A stretch of DNA of 64,000 nt, taken from assembly GCA_947372105.1 (NCBI GenBank), contig CANBSH010000002.1, forward strand, positions 41,713 to 105,712. Direction: 5' to 3'. Positions 1 to 9,936 of this stretch are shown here, piece after piece. Source of the DNA: Chitinophagaceae bacterium. GTDB lineage: Bacteria > Bacteroidota > Bacteroidia > Chitinophagales > Chitinophagaceae. Position 1 is the stretch's first letter. Every line of letters begins with the position of its first letter. A model generated the notes under the pieces. That model was not told the origin of the DNA, did not search any database, and saw only the letters and a program-made list of their open reading frames with translations. Both the position numbers and the translations under genes were made by a program.

Positions 1-1203
1 GACTTGATGGGTAACTTAATCCGTTTTGTTTCTTCTCATGAAGTAGGTCACACATTAGGTTTAAGACATAATATGGGTAGTAGTAGCAAAACTCCAGTGG
101 AGAAATTAAGAGATAAAACATGGGTAGAAGCCAACGGTCACACTGCTTCTATTATGGACTATGCGCGTTTCAACTATGTAGCACAACCAGAAGATCATAT
201 TAATCAATCAGGTTTATTCCCACGCATTGGTGATTATGATAAATGGGCTATTAAGTGGGGTTATACCTACACTGGTATCAGTGATGTGAATGAAGATAAA
301 AAAGTAAACAACAAATGGATTGTAGATGCTTTAAAAAATAATCCAAGAGTTTGGTTTGGTGGTGAAGGTCGCAACGATGATCCTCGCGCTCAAACAGAAG
401 ACTTAAGTGATAACGCTGTGGTAGCGAGCGAATATGGTATCAAAAACTTGAAGCGTATTTTAGTAAAATTACCAGAGTGGACAAAAGAAGAAGCAGACAG
501 ATATGAAAATTTAAGTGAAGTTTATTTGCAATTAGCAGGTCAATTTAACAGATACATGGGTCATGTTTCAAAAAACATTGGTGGTATCAATGAAACTTTT
601 AAAAGTGTAGAAGAGCCAGGTGATGTTTATACACCTACTCCTGTAGCGATGCAAAAAAGTGCAATGAACTTTTTACAAACACAATTATTTACAACACCTA
701 CTTGGTTATTAGATAAGAATATTTTAAATAAAATTTCTAATCCTAATGCCAACGAACGTGTTCAAGGAATTCAAACAAGTACTTTAAAAAGCTTGTTAGA
801 TAAAAGTCGTTTGTTAAGATTAAGTACAAGTAGCAATCGTTTTGGAAACTCTACTTATTCACTACACGATATGATGGAAGACTTAAGAAAAGGTTTATTC
901 AGTGAATTAGCCACTCAAAAAGCAACCGATATCAATCGCAGAAACTTGCAAAAAACTTATGTAAGTCAATTAGATGAATTATTAAACCCAGCACCAGCAT
1001 CAGCTGCAGCGGCTGCAGTTACCGGAGCATTTAGAATGGGAGCTCCAGTAGATGTTGAAAATTCAGATATTTTATCTGAAGTAAAATCACAATTGAAAAA
1101 ATTAGCTGCTGCTTTAAAAACAGCAAACAGTAATGATGGAACCACTCAAAATCATTATGCTGATTTACAAGATAGAATTAAGAAAGCATTAGATCCTAAA
1201 TAA
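1..1203 (+). CDS. Zinc-dependent metalloprotease (metzincin-like, DUF4953/DUF5117-type), 5' truncated by window edge
   Basis: Frame open from base 1; HEVGHTLGLRHN zinc-binding motif near the N-terminus of the visible part; stop TAA at 1201-1203. Confidence 0.85.
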   Translation, partial: DLMGNLIRFVSSHEVGHTLGLRHNMGSSSKTPVEKLRDKTWVEANGHTASIMDYARFNYVAQPEDHINQSGLFPRIGDYDKWAIKWGYTYTGISDVNEDKKVNNKWIVDALKNNPRVWFGGEGRNDDPRAQTEDLSDNAVVASEYGIKNLKRILVKLPEWTKEEADRYENLSEVYLQLAGQFNRYMGHVSKNIGGINETFKSVEEPGDVYTPTPVAMQKSAMNFLQTQLFTTPTWLLDKNILNKISNPNANERVQGIQTSTLKSLLDKSRLLRLSTSSNRFGNSTYSLHDMMEDLRKGLFSELATQKATDINRRNLQKTYVSQLDELLNPAPASAAAAAVTGAFRMGAPVDVENSDILSEVKSQLKKLAAALKTANSNDGTTQNHYADLQDRIKKALDPK

Positions 1204-1214
1204 AGCTTTCTTGA

Positions 1215-1286
1215 AACCTCCTTCCGAAATTTCGGAAGGAGGTTCACAAAAAACCCCGTTCCGAATTATCGGAACGGGGTTTTTTA
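1215..1286. terminator. Two adjacent hairpins; the second is a bidirectional intrinsic terminator
   Basis: Perfect palindrome AACCTCCTTCCGAAATTTCGGAAGGAGGTT (1215-1244), then AAACCCCGTTCCGA-ATTA-TCGGAACGGGGTTT (1251-1282) with T-tracts on both strands; lies between convergent genes. Confidence 0.8.
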
Positions 1287-1364
1287 ATACTTGTAACTTA
1301 TATAAGCTTATTAGAATAGTACATTAAATAAGTACTTATAAAAATATTTTAAAGTGCCTTTTTT

Positions 1365-2639
1365 TTATTCGTATCTCAATGCATTAATAGGATTTAAAGA
1401 AGCGGCTTTCATGGCTGGATAAATCCCTGCAGCCAATCCAACTATCGAACATATAACAATTCCAATCACCACCCACATCCATGGGATGACAAATCCTGTA
1501 TGTAAAACCAAACTAAAAATATTACCCACTAATACACCTAAAATAATTCCAAAGACAGCACCTAATACACTAATTAAAATACTTTCAAATAAAAATTGTC
1601 TGCGTACATCTTTTTTCTTTCCTCCAATGGCTTTAATTAAACCAACTTCTCTTGTGCGTTCGTTTACTGCAACCAACATAATATTCATTAATCCAATTGC
1701 TGCTCCAATTAATGTAATCATACCAATAGCACCAGCAGCGCCACTAATGCCTGCTAAAAAGCCAATAAACATGTCCGCAAATTTGTCGCTTTTATCCACT
1801 ACAAAATTATCTGCTTCACTAGGAATTAATCTTCTTGCTTTTCTCATTTGTTCAATAGATTCTCCAATGGCAGGATCTAACTCTGCAACATTATTCACCA
1901 TCACGCCAATATTATAAGAAGCATTATTTTCATACTGTCTTAAATTATTGATAGAAGTTAAAATCATATCATCTTGACGCATCATAGCACTAGATCCTTT
2001 TGATTTTAACAAGCCAATGACACGATAAGGTTTGCCTCCCACTAAAATGACTTTATCGACACTTTTTTCGGGACTGGATGGAAATAGTTTAGCAGCTACA
2101 TTGCTTCCAATTAAACAAACATTACGACCACTTAATAAATCCACATTATTTAGATTACGGCCTGCATCAATTTGATACCCATTGACTGCTAAATAATTTT
2201 CATCCCCACCCCACATGGTAATTTGAGGATTGGTTTTTTTATTTTGATAATGTAATTCATTATTGCCATTCCCTCTGCGATAAACACTCACCTGTGCACG
2301 ACTAAATCCATAATGGTCTTTAAAATAAGTAGATTCTTCTAATCGAATCACCTTATTTAAATTTGATTTTTTTTCTTTTTGCCCCTTTTTCACTTTCGTA
2401 AAATCATCTTCTCTTGGACCACCCATTCGCGCATTCAATTCCTTATAACGGATACTAAACGCATTGGCTCCCATAAAGGAAAAATTTTCCTTTAAACTTT
2501 GATTCATCGCGGATATAGCAGTGATAATTCCAATTAATGCCATAATACCAAACGCGATAATAGCCACAGTGATGCCAGTTCTTAATTTGTTACTTCTAAC
2601 TGTTCGCCAAGCCAATGAAAAAGAATCCTGAAGAGTCAT
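1365..2639 (-). CDS. ABC transporter permease, MacB/FtsX-like
   Basis: 424 aa; N-terminal TM plus MacB-like periplasmic domain and C-terminal FtsX motifs (NIMLVAVNERTREVGLIKAIGGKKKDVRRQFLFES). Confidence 0.85.
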   Translation of the reverse strand: MTLQDSFSLAWRTVRSNKLRTGITVAIIAFGIMALIGIITAISAMNQSLKENFSFMGANAFSIRYKELNARMGGPREDDFTKVKKGQKEKKSNLNKVIRLEESTYFKDHYGFSRAQVSVYRRGNGNNELHYQNKKTNPQITMWGGDENYLAVNGYQIDAGRNLNNVDLLSGRNVCLIGSNVAAKLFPSSPEKSVDKVILVGGKPYRVIGLLKSKGSSAMMRQDDMILTSINNLRQYENNASYNIGVMVNNVAELDPAIGESIEQMRKARRLIPSEADNFVVDKSDKFADMFIGFLAGISGAAGAIGMITLIGAAIGLMNIMLVAVNERTREVGLIKAIGGKKKDVRRQFLFESILISVLGAVFGIILGVLVGNIFSLVLHTGFVIPWMWVVIGIVICSIVGLAAGIYPAMKAASLNPINALRYE

Positions 2640-2719
2640 ACAATTATTTTATTCTGAAACCTAAAGGTAATACAGATTCAACAATGTCCCTTTGTAGCGC
2701 TTGACTATTTGAAGAACGG

Positions 2720-4093
2720 CTAAAAGTAGAGATAATTGAGCAATAGATTAGGGAAAACACCAAGGATAAGCAGTAAAACAGCCAGCACTAATAATTTATA
2801 GGGATAGGTATTTTGAATCTCTCCTAGAGCTGGCTCGCCCGGTACAAAATACATGGCTTGTATGATCTTAAAATAATAGTACACGCTGATGGCTGCGAAA
2901 ACTAAAGCAACAATCACTAACCATAATCCGGCGCCCGCTACTAAAATAGCATTGATCATATAATATTTAGCAAAGAAGCCTCCCGTTAAAGGAATCCCTG
3001 CCAATGAAAACAAAAAGATAGTCGTCACAAAAGCAAGCAGCGGATGCGCTTTTGCTAAGCCATTAAAACCTTCAATACTATTTTCTTTCATTTTAATAAG
3101 AACACCAAACATTCCAATGCTGGCCACAGAGTAAACAAAAGCGTATAATAAAATTCCTTCATTGGCAAAAGTAGAAGGTTTGTATAATGCAAATAACATG
3201 AAACCTGCTTGAGCAATGCTAGAATAAGCGAGCATTCTTTTAACACTGCGTTGAAAAACGGCGGTAACATTACCAATTAATAAAGTACTTATTATGACGA
3301 ATGGTAAAAGTAGGGTCCAGCTATAACCCAAGGCTTGATATTGAACTTGAAATACAGACATAAAAGCAAAAAAACCTGCTGCTTTGGCAATGGTTGCCAT
3401 GAAAGAAGTAAATACGGTGGGTGCACCATCATAAACATCAGGAGTCCAAAAATGAAAAGGAGCTGCCGACACTTTAAAATTCATGGCGACAAATATGAGA
3501 ATCAATCCGCCCGAACGCATGAACATTTCATACTTAAACCCAGTTTCAGGAACGGTTAAATGAAAACTTCCTGTAGCACCATAAATAAATGTAATGCCTA
3601 ATAATAAAATACCTGTAGAAAAAGCACCCATTAAAAAATACTTCAACCCTGCTTCATTACTTGTTAAACTTGTTTTATCGGAACTTGTTAAAATATATAA
3701 GGGAATAGACAACATTTCAATTCCAATAAATAACATTAACAAATTATCAAAGCTAGTCAACACACTCGCTCCACATAAAATGAAAAAGAATAAAGCGTAA
3801 AAATCGGCAGCATGATTTCCTATCTTAGAAATTTCATCGCCATTGATCCAAACATATAGGAAAGTAAGTGTAAACAATATCGTATTTGCATAAATTCCAT
3901 AACGAGAAAATGCAAGCATGCCTTTGGTATCATACTCTATCACATACCAGCCATTCAATTGGCTTAAATTTGCTAAAATTAAAATCGCTAAGCCCATCAA
4001 AGCAATATATTTTTGAGATTTCTCTCCTTTGATACCCCAAGAGGTGAACATCATAATAACACCTAATAAAGCAGAAACTATAATTGCATTCAT
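2720..4093 (-). CDS. nuoN: NADH-quinone oxidoreductase subunit N
   Basis: 457 aa proton-pumping antiporter-like subunit; last gene of nuo operon. Confidence 0.93.
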   Translation of the reverse strand: MNAIIVSALLGVIMMFTSWGIKGEKSQKYIALMGLAILILANLSQLNGWYVIEYDTKGMLAFSRYGIYANTILFTLTFLYVWINGDEISKIGNHAADFYALFFFILCGASVLTSFDNLLMLFIGIEMLSIPLYILTSSDKTSLTSNEAGLKYFLMGAFSTGILLLGITFIYGATGSFHLTVPETGFKYEMFMRSGGLILIFVAMNFKVSAAPFHFWTPDVYDGAPTVFTSFMATIAKAAGFFAFMSVFQVQYQALGYSWTLLLPFVIISTLLIGNVTAVFQRSVKRMLAYSSIAQAGFMLFALYKPSTFANEGILLYAFVYSVASIGMFGVLIKMKENSIEGFNGLAKAHPLLAFVTTIFLFSLAGIPLTGGFFAKYYMINAILVAGAGLWLVIVALVFAAISVYYYFKIIQAMYFVPGEPALGEIQNTYPYKLLVLAVLLLILGVFPNLLLNYLYF

Positions 4094-4108
4094 TACTAAT
4101 ACTTTTAA

Positions 4109-5527
4109 TTATTTGACAAACATTTGTTGTAAGGTATCTGCAGTTAAATCAAATAAGGGTTGCGGATAGACCCCACTTGCAAATACGATGACCAATAAAA
4201 TGATTAAAGCCCATTGAGCTCCTTTGTTTATAAAATTTATTTTTTGAGTCGCTTCACTCACTTCGCCATAAGCGACTTTTTGAACCATATTTAAAGTGTA
4301 AATGGCAGAAAGTATAACACTCACTCCAGCAAAAGCGGCTACCCATGGATTGAATTGGAATAACCCATTAAAAATTAAAAACTCGCCCACAAAAGCATTG
4401 GTTAATGGTAGTGCAATATTTGCAAAAGCAAATGCTACTAATAAAATTGCAAGGGTAGGTTGTTTTTTGGCAAGTCCTCCCATAGCCATCATGGATCTGG
4501 TACCAGTCTGTTGTTCAATAATATCTGCTACCATCCATAATCCTAACACATTAATGCCATGTGAAAAAAGTTGAATCAACACTCCTTGCACGCCAATAAC
4601 TTGATGTGCAAACAAAGCAGCATTCATTAAACCAATATGCGCAATCGAAGAATAAGCAATCAATCTTTTGATGTCGTCTTGTTTAATGGCAATAAAAGAA
4701 GCATATAAAACTCCTATCACTGAAAGATCTACCACGATGACAGCCGCTGACTTTGCTGCCACAGGGAATAAAGGCAATAACCATCTGATCACACCATATA
4801 ATCCCATTTTAACCATAACGGCACTCATCACCATAGTGACTGCAGTAGGCGATTGTTCATAGGCATCCGGTTGCCAAGTATGTAATGGGAAGATGGGCAT
4901 TTTAATTGCAAACGCAATAAAAAATAATACAAACGCAGTCGTCTGTTGCGCTGGAGTTAAAGTTGCATGAGCAAAATTTTGTATTAAAAAATTAGGTTCG
5001 GTACTATGGGTATATAAAAAGATAATGCCCGCTAACATCATTAAAGAACCTAAAAATGTATAAATGAAAAATTTAAAAGTTATAGCAATTCGTTTTTCTC
5101 CACCCCATATGCTACACAAAAAATAAACTGGAATAAGTGCTAATTCCCAAAAGAAATAAAACAACAAAGCATCCCCCGCTAAAAACACACCTAATAAACC
5201 AGCTTGTGTCAATAATAAAAGAGAAATGAAAATATTTTTTTGCGCCAATGTATTAGATCCAGTCGCCAATAAAATTGCAGGAAAACTAATAGTAGTCAAC
5301 AATACTAAGATTTTTGCTAAGCCATCTGCATGTAAAAAAACCCGACTGTTTAATGCGGCAATCCAAGCTTGATTAAAATCCGGAGCGCCTTTCATAGCTA
5401 CCCAAATACTAATAGCTAAAGAAGCTGCGCTGCTTACCAATGCAATGGTGTTGGATTTTTTGGCATCCTTTATAAAAAGCAATAACAATGCAGTGATAAA
5501 AGGAATAAGTATAATTGAAAGTAACAT
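4109..5527 (-). CDS. nuoM: NADH-quinone oxidoreductase subunit M
   Basis: 472 aa; FFFWELALIPVYFLCSIWGGEKR and PLHTWQPDAYEQSPTAV motifs; operon position. Confidence 0.95.
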   Translation of the reverse strand: MLLSIILIPFITALLLLFIKDAKKSNTIALVSSAASLAISIWVAMKGAPDFNQAWIAALNSRVFLHADGLAKILVLLTTISFPAILLATGSNTLAQKNIFISLLLLTQAGLLGVFLAGDALLFYFFWELALIPVYFLCSIWGGEKRIAITFKFFIYTFLGSLMMLAGIIFLYTHSTEPNFLIQNFAHATLTPAQQTTAFVLFFIAFAIKMPIFPLHTWQPDAYEQSPTAVTMVMSAVMVKMGLYGVIRWLLPLFPVAAKSAAVIVVDLSVIGVLYASFIAIKQDDIKRLIAYSSIAHIGLMNAALFAHQVIGVQGVLIQLFSHGINVLGLWMVADIIEQQTGTRSMMAMGGLAKKQPTLAILLVAFAFANIALPLTNAFVGEFLIFNGLFQFNPWVAAFAGVSVILSAIYTLNMVQKVAYGEVSEATQKINFINKGAQWALIILLVIVFASGVYPQPLFDLTADTLQQMFVK

Positions 5528-5543
5528 ATTGTTTCTTATAATT

Positions 5544-7457
5544 TTAGTGTGTCAATTTGTAAAAAAAGCGAAGAATAGTAGCATCATTAAACCATAAAAC
5601 AAAAAGTAAAATGATACTCAACACCATGAATAATATATAATACCCCACCTGACCGCTTTGCATTAATCTTATTTGACGGGCTCCATATTGCACCATTTTA
5701 CCTGTCCCATTTACGGCTCCATCTATCACATTTTTCTCGATAGTATTTTTCAAAAAGGCAGCTAGTTTATCTAATGGTCTCACAATGACTGCTTCATATA
5801 ATTCATCTACATACCACTTATTAAATAATACTTTGCCCCAACCTGAAGTAGGTTCTCCATCCGCTTTTTTACGATAGATAACTATTGCAATGATGACCGC
5901 AATAACAGCGATAGATACCGAAATACCCATTAACATCCATTCTTGTGCATGTGATAAAACAGACTCATGCGTAGCTCCTACTATAGTAGTCAAGTGAGCC
6001 CCTAACCAATGATGTCCACCCATGATTTCAGGCACTCCAATGACCCCCGCAATTGCACTCGCAATAGCTAATAATATTAATGGTATGGTCATCGCAATTG
6101 GACTCTCATGTAAATGATGAGCTTGATCATCCGTACCTCTAAACTTTCCTAAAAAAGTAGTAGCATATAAACGGAACATATAAAATGCAGTCATTCCAGC
6201 ACCCACCATACCTAAATAAAAGTAAATAGGATTTTTCTCATAGGCTGCAGTTAATATTTCATCTTTAGAAAAGAAACCGCTAAATGGAGGAATACCTGCA
6301 ATCGCAATACAACCTATCAAAAAGGTGAGATGTGTTATAGGCAATTTAGATTTTAATCCGCCCATTTTTTGAATGTCTTGTTCATGATGCATCGCATGAA
6401 TCACCGAACCTGCTCCTAAAAATAATAAGGCTTTAAAGAAAGCATGTGTGATCACATGAAAAACAGCACCTGTATAAGCACCCACTCCTAAACCTAAAAA
6501 CATATAACCCAATTGACTCACGGTTGAATACGCTAATACTTTTTTGATGTCATTTTGTTTGATGGCAATAGTAGCTGCTAACAATGCCGTACTAATACCA
6601 ATGATGGCGATCACTGTTTGCGTGCATTCGCTATGGCTAAATAAAATATTACTTCTGGTGATCATATAAATACCCGCTGTCACCATTGTTGCAGCATGAA
6701 TTAATGCAGAAACAGGAGTTGGGCCCGCCATCGCATCTGGCAACCAAGTATATAATGGTATTTGTGCGCTCTTACCCATTGCACCTACAAATAATAATAA
6801 AGTAATCGCTGTAATATCGGCACTTGATAATTTCGTTAAACTCGCTTCCGTAAATACATCTCCATAACTCACAGTTCCTAATTTAACAACCATCCAAAAT
6901 ATAGCCAATAAAAAACCTAAATCACCAATACGATTCATCACAAATGCTTTTATAGCAGCTGCATTATAATTACCATTGGTAAACCAATAACCAATTAGTA
7001 AATAAGAACATAACCCCACGCCTTCCCATCCCATAAACATCACCACAAAATTGTCTCCTAATACTAACAATAGCATGGAGAAAATAAATAAATTAAGATA
7101 GGCGAAGTAACGTGCATAATGAGGAGCGGTTTCCTCCTTCATATAGGCGGTAGAATACAAATGTATCAAAGAACCCACTCCTGTAATAACTAATAAAAAC
7201 AAACTGGATAATGCATCCACTTTAAAATCAATAGGAATTTTTAACGTGGCTGTATTTATAAAATCAAAATAATGAACTGTTACTGCTCCATATTCCTGAA
7301 CATTCATAAAAGCAAAAACGCTTAAAATAAAGGAAGCCACTATATAACCAGTCGCTTTATATGCAATTATTTTTTTGCTCCAAAAATTACGACCTAACCC
7401 GTTGAATAAAAATCCAGCTAAAGGCCAAAGTATGATCAATCCTATTATTACTTTCAT
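5544..7457 (-). CDS. nuoL: NADH-quinone oxidoreductase subunit L
   Basis: 637 aa; MGWEGVGLCSYLLIGYW, LPDAMAGPTPVSALIHAATMVTAGIY motifs. Confidence 0.96.
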   Translation of the reverse strand: MKVIIGLIILWPLAGFLFNGLGRNFWSKKIIAYKATGYIVASFILSVFAFMNVQEYGAVTVHYFDFINTATLKIPIDFKVDALSSLFLLVITGVGSLIHLYSTAYMKEETAPHYARYFAYLNLFIFSMLLLVLGDNFVVMFMGWEGVGLCSYLLIGYWFTNGNYNAAAIKAFVMNRIGDLGFLLAIFWMVVKLGTVSYGDVFTEASLTKLSSADITAITLLLFVGAMGKSAQIPLYTWLPDAMAGPTPVSALIHAATMVTAGIYMITRSNILFSHSECTQTVIAIIGISTALLAATIAIKQNDIKKVLAYSTVSQLGYMFLGLGVGAYTGAVFHVITHAFFKALLFLGAGSVIHAMHHEQDIQKMGGLKSKLPITHLTFLIGCIAIAGIPPFSGFFSKDEILTAAYEKNPIYFYLGMVGAGMTAFYMFRLYATTFLGKFRGTDDQAHHLHESPIAMTIPLILLAIASAIAGVIGVPEIMGGHHWLGAHLTTIVGATHESVLSHAQEWMLMGISVSIAVIAVIIAIVIYRKKADGEPTSGWGKVLFNKWYVDELYEAVIVRPLDKLAAFLKNTIEKNVIDGAVNGTGKMVQYGARQIRLMQSGQVGYYILFMVLSIILLFVLWFNDATILRFFYKLTH

Positions 7458-7467
7458 GCGAAATGAA

Positions 7468-7806
7468 TTAATTCTTTAATCTGTTTAAGAAATTGATGTC
7501 AACCGAATGTGTGTTTCGATACATCATAACGATGATAGCCAACCCCACACTCACTTCTGCGGCAGCTACAACCATAATAAAAAATACAAAAATTTGAGCA
7601 TCAATACCTACGATACTATTGGGTGATTCTGCCAATCCAAATCCATAAAACATTTTAGAAAATGCCACCAACAATAAATTCACTGCATTTAACATAAGTT
7701 CAATGCACATAAAAACAATAATAGCATTGCGTCTTGTTAAAACCCCTGTCACCCCAATACAAAATAGGGCCAAACTCAAATAGATATAATAATGTATAGG
7801 CATCAC
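7468..7806 (-). CDS. nuoK: NADH-quinone oxidoreductase subunit K
   Basis: 112 aa; [20 protein letters not shown] motif. Confidence 0.95.
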   Translation of the reverse strand: MMPIHYYIYLSLALFCIGVTGVLTRRNAIIVFMCIELMLNAVNLLLVAFSKMFYGFGLAESPNSIVGIDAQIFVFFIMVVAAAEVSVGLAIIVMMYRNTHSVDINFLNRLKN

Positions 7807-7816
7807 TCAATAATTT

Positions 7817-8317
7817 TTATTTTTTTCCAATAATAACTGCTCCCACCATCGCACTTAAAAACAACACACTACTTATTTCAAAAGGAACTACATAGTCGCT
7901 AAACAATACTTTCCCCAAAGGGTGTATTAAACCAATAGTCCCTTCTTTCATCATAACTTGTTTTCCGTCAATTTGAACTGTTTGCTTTACTATAGCCACC
8001 AATAAGGTTAAAAAACTACCTCCTGTAATCACCCCTATTAATTTTACAAATAATTGTTTTTGTGGTTCTTTATCTTTTTTCACATTCATTAACATGATCA
8101 CAAATAAAAACAATACCATAATCGCACCTGCATAGACAATAATATTCACGATCGCCAAAAATTGCGCATTCAATAATATATAGTGTCCTGAAATAGCAAA
8201 AAATACTAGTATCAACCACAACACACTATGAATGGGGTTTTTGCTCACCAATACCATAATAGCACTGATAATTGCAAATGCAGATAAAGCAAAAAATAAA
8301 ATTTGTAAAGTACTCAT
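7817..8317 (-). CDS. nuoJ: NADH-quinone oxidoreductase subunit J
   Basis: 166 aa; VYAGAIMVLFLFVIMLMN motif. Confidence 0.94.
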   Translation of the reverse strand: MSTLQILFFALSAFAIISAIMVLVSKNPIHSVLWLILVFFAISGHYILLNAQFLAIVNIIVYAGAIMVLFLFVIMLMNVKKDKEPQKQLFVKLIGVITGGSFLTLLVAIVKQTVQIDGKQVMMKEGTIGLIHPLGKVLFSDYVVPFEISSVLFLSAMVGAVIIGKK

Positions 8318-8328
8318 ATCAAATATGC

Positions 8329-8859
8329 TTAGACTCCTTTTGCTTCACCAAAAGCAGCTGCTTCGGTAGTGACATTGGGAATTAATAAATCTTGTTTTTC
8401 ATAAATAAATCCTTTGCGCGTAAAATTAGCGGGGGCAAAAGTTTCACTTAAATAAATAGCATCCTTAGGGCAAGCCTCCTCACATAAACCGCAGAAAATA
8501 CAACGCAACATATTGATCTCATAATTAGCTGCGTATTTTTCTTCTCTATATAAATTTTCTTCCCCTTCTTTTCTTTCAGCTGCTTCCATGGTGATTGCTT
8601 CGGCAGGACAAGCTACGGCACACAATCCACATGCGGTGCATCTTTCACGCCCTTCTTCGTCTCTATTTAAAACGTGCAAGCCTCTAAATACAGGACTAAA
8701 TTCACGTTTTTGTTCGGGGTATCTTACCGTGGGTTGTTTTTTAAACATATGCCCAAACGTAATAAACATCCCTTTGATAATATTGATCAAATATAATCGC
8801 TCCCAGAAAGTCATGGGTTTACGATTGACTGCTAATGCTCTATTAGTTAATGCTTGCAT
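8329..8859 (-). CDS. nuoI: NADH-quinone oxidoreductase subunit I (2x[4Fe-4S])
   Basis: CTACGLCAVACPAEAI and CIFCGLCEEACPKDAI ferredoxin motifs. Confidence 0.96.
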   Translation of the reverse strand: MQALTNRALAVNRKPMTFWERLYLINIIKGMFITFGHMFKKQPTVRYPEQKREFSPVFRGLHVLNRDEEGRERCTACGLCAVACPAEAITMEAAERKEGEENLYREEKYAANYEINMLRCIFCGLCEEACPKDAIYLSETFAPANFTRKGFIYEKQDLLIPNVTTEAAAFGEAKGV

Positions 8860-8881
8860 ATTATAATTGCAATAATTTATT

Positions 8882-9925
8882 TTATAATTTAGATAATATC
8901 AAAGCGCCCGTTAATAACATATTAAATAACGCTAATGGTATCATTGTTTTCCAACCTAAGTTCATGAGTTGATCATATCTAAAACGTGGGATGGTCCAAC
9001 GAATCCACATAAATAAGAATATAAACAACACAATTTTTATTAATAAGGTTCCTACTCCAATTAAAGCCGCAATATTGGGCGCCACACTACTTTCATTAAA
9101 GAAAGGCAAGTCGTATCCGCCAAAATACATCGAAGCCATAATGGCACTACTCATTATCATATTAATATACTCTGCAAATAAGTAGAACCCCAATTTCATG
9201 GAAGAATATTCCTGATGATAACCAAAGTTTAATTCGTTTTCAGCTTCGGGTAAATCAAATGGAGTTCGATTACACTCTGCCATGGCAGTGATAAAAAATA
9301 TTAAAAAACCCAAAGGTTGATAAACCACATTCCACCAATGACCTGCTACTTGTTGTTCCACTATCGTCTTTAAACTCAATGTACCCGTAGACATCAATAA
9401 AGCAATTAAAGCCAAGCCCATTGCTAACTCGTAACTTATAGCTTGAGATGCTGCACGTAAAGCAGACATCAAAGAAAACTTATTATTAGAAGCCCAACCA
9501 CCAATCATAATACCATACACTCCCATACTCACCACCGCAAACACATATAATATTCCAATATTCACATCGGCAATTTGCAATTCCACTTTACGTCCAAACA
9601 CTTCCACCGCAGATCCCCATGGAATCACAGCGCAGGTCATTAAACTTGCAGTCATGGCTAAGCCCGGACCTAAAATAAATAACCACTTACTGGATGCAGT
9701 TGGAATGATTTCTTCCTTCATGATGAGTTTTAAACCATCCGCTAAAGGTTGTAATAAACCAAAAGGTCCTGCACGGTTAGGTCCTGGACGATCTTGTAAT
9801 ATTGCTGCTACTTTACGTTCCCCAAAAGTGGTGTATAAAGCAATACCTAAACTGGCAAATACTACAATAGCAATCAGAATTAATTTCTCAATAATAAAAG
9901 CCATATCTACTGCTAACAAATTCAT
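8882..9925 (-). CDS. nuoH: NADH-quinone oxidoreductase subunit H
   Basis: 347 aa; ERKVAAILQDRPGPNRAGPFGLLQPLADGLKL; NRTPFDLPEAENEL motif. Confidence 0.97.
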   Translation of the reverse strand: MNLLAVDMAFIIEKLILIAIVVFASLGIALYTTFGERKVAAILQDRPGPNRAGPFGLLQPLADGLKLIMKEEIIPTASSKWLFILGPGLAMTASLMTCAVIPWGSAVEVFGRKVELQIADVNIGILYVFAVVSMGVYGIMIGGWASNNKFSLMSALRAASQAISYELAMGLALIALLMSTGTLSLKTIVEQQVAGHWWNVVYQPLGFLIFFITAMAECNRTPFDLPEAENELNFGYHQEYSSMKLGFYLFAEYINMIMSSAIMASMYFGGYDLPFFNESSVAPNIAALIGVGTLLIKIVLFIFLFMWIRWTIPRFRYDQLMNLGWKTMIPLALFNMLLTGALILSKL

Positions 9926-9936
9926 ATTCTTTTCAA

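Noticed and set aside
1486-1917. 143-aa + strand ORF opposite the ABC permease
   Set aside because: Antisense shadow of a clear membrane-protein CDS; no recognisable domain or start context
3088-4862. Short ORFs (3088-3276, 3335-3559, 3594-3800, 4302-4574, 4668-4862) inside nuoN/nuoM
   Set aside because: Overlap well-supported complex I genes; composition mirrors the host reading frame
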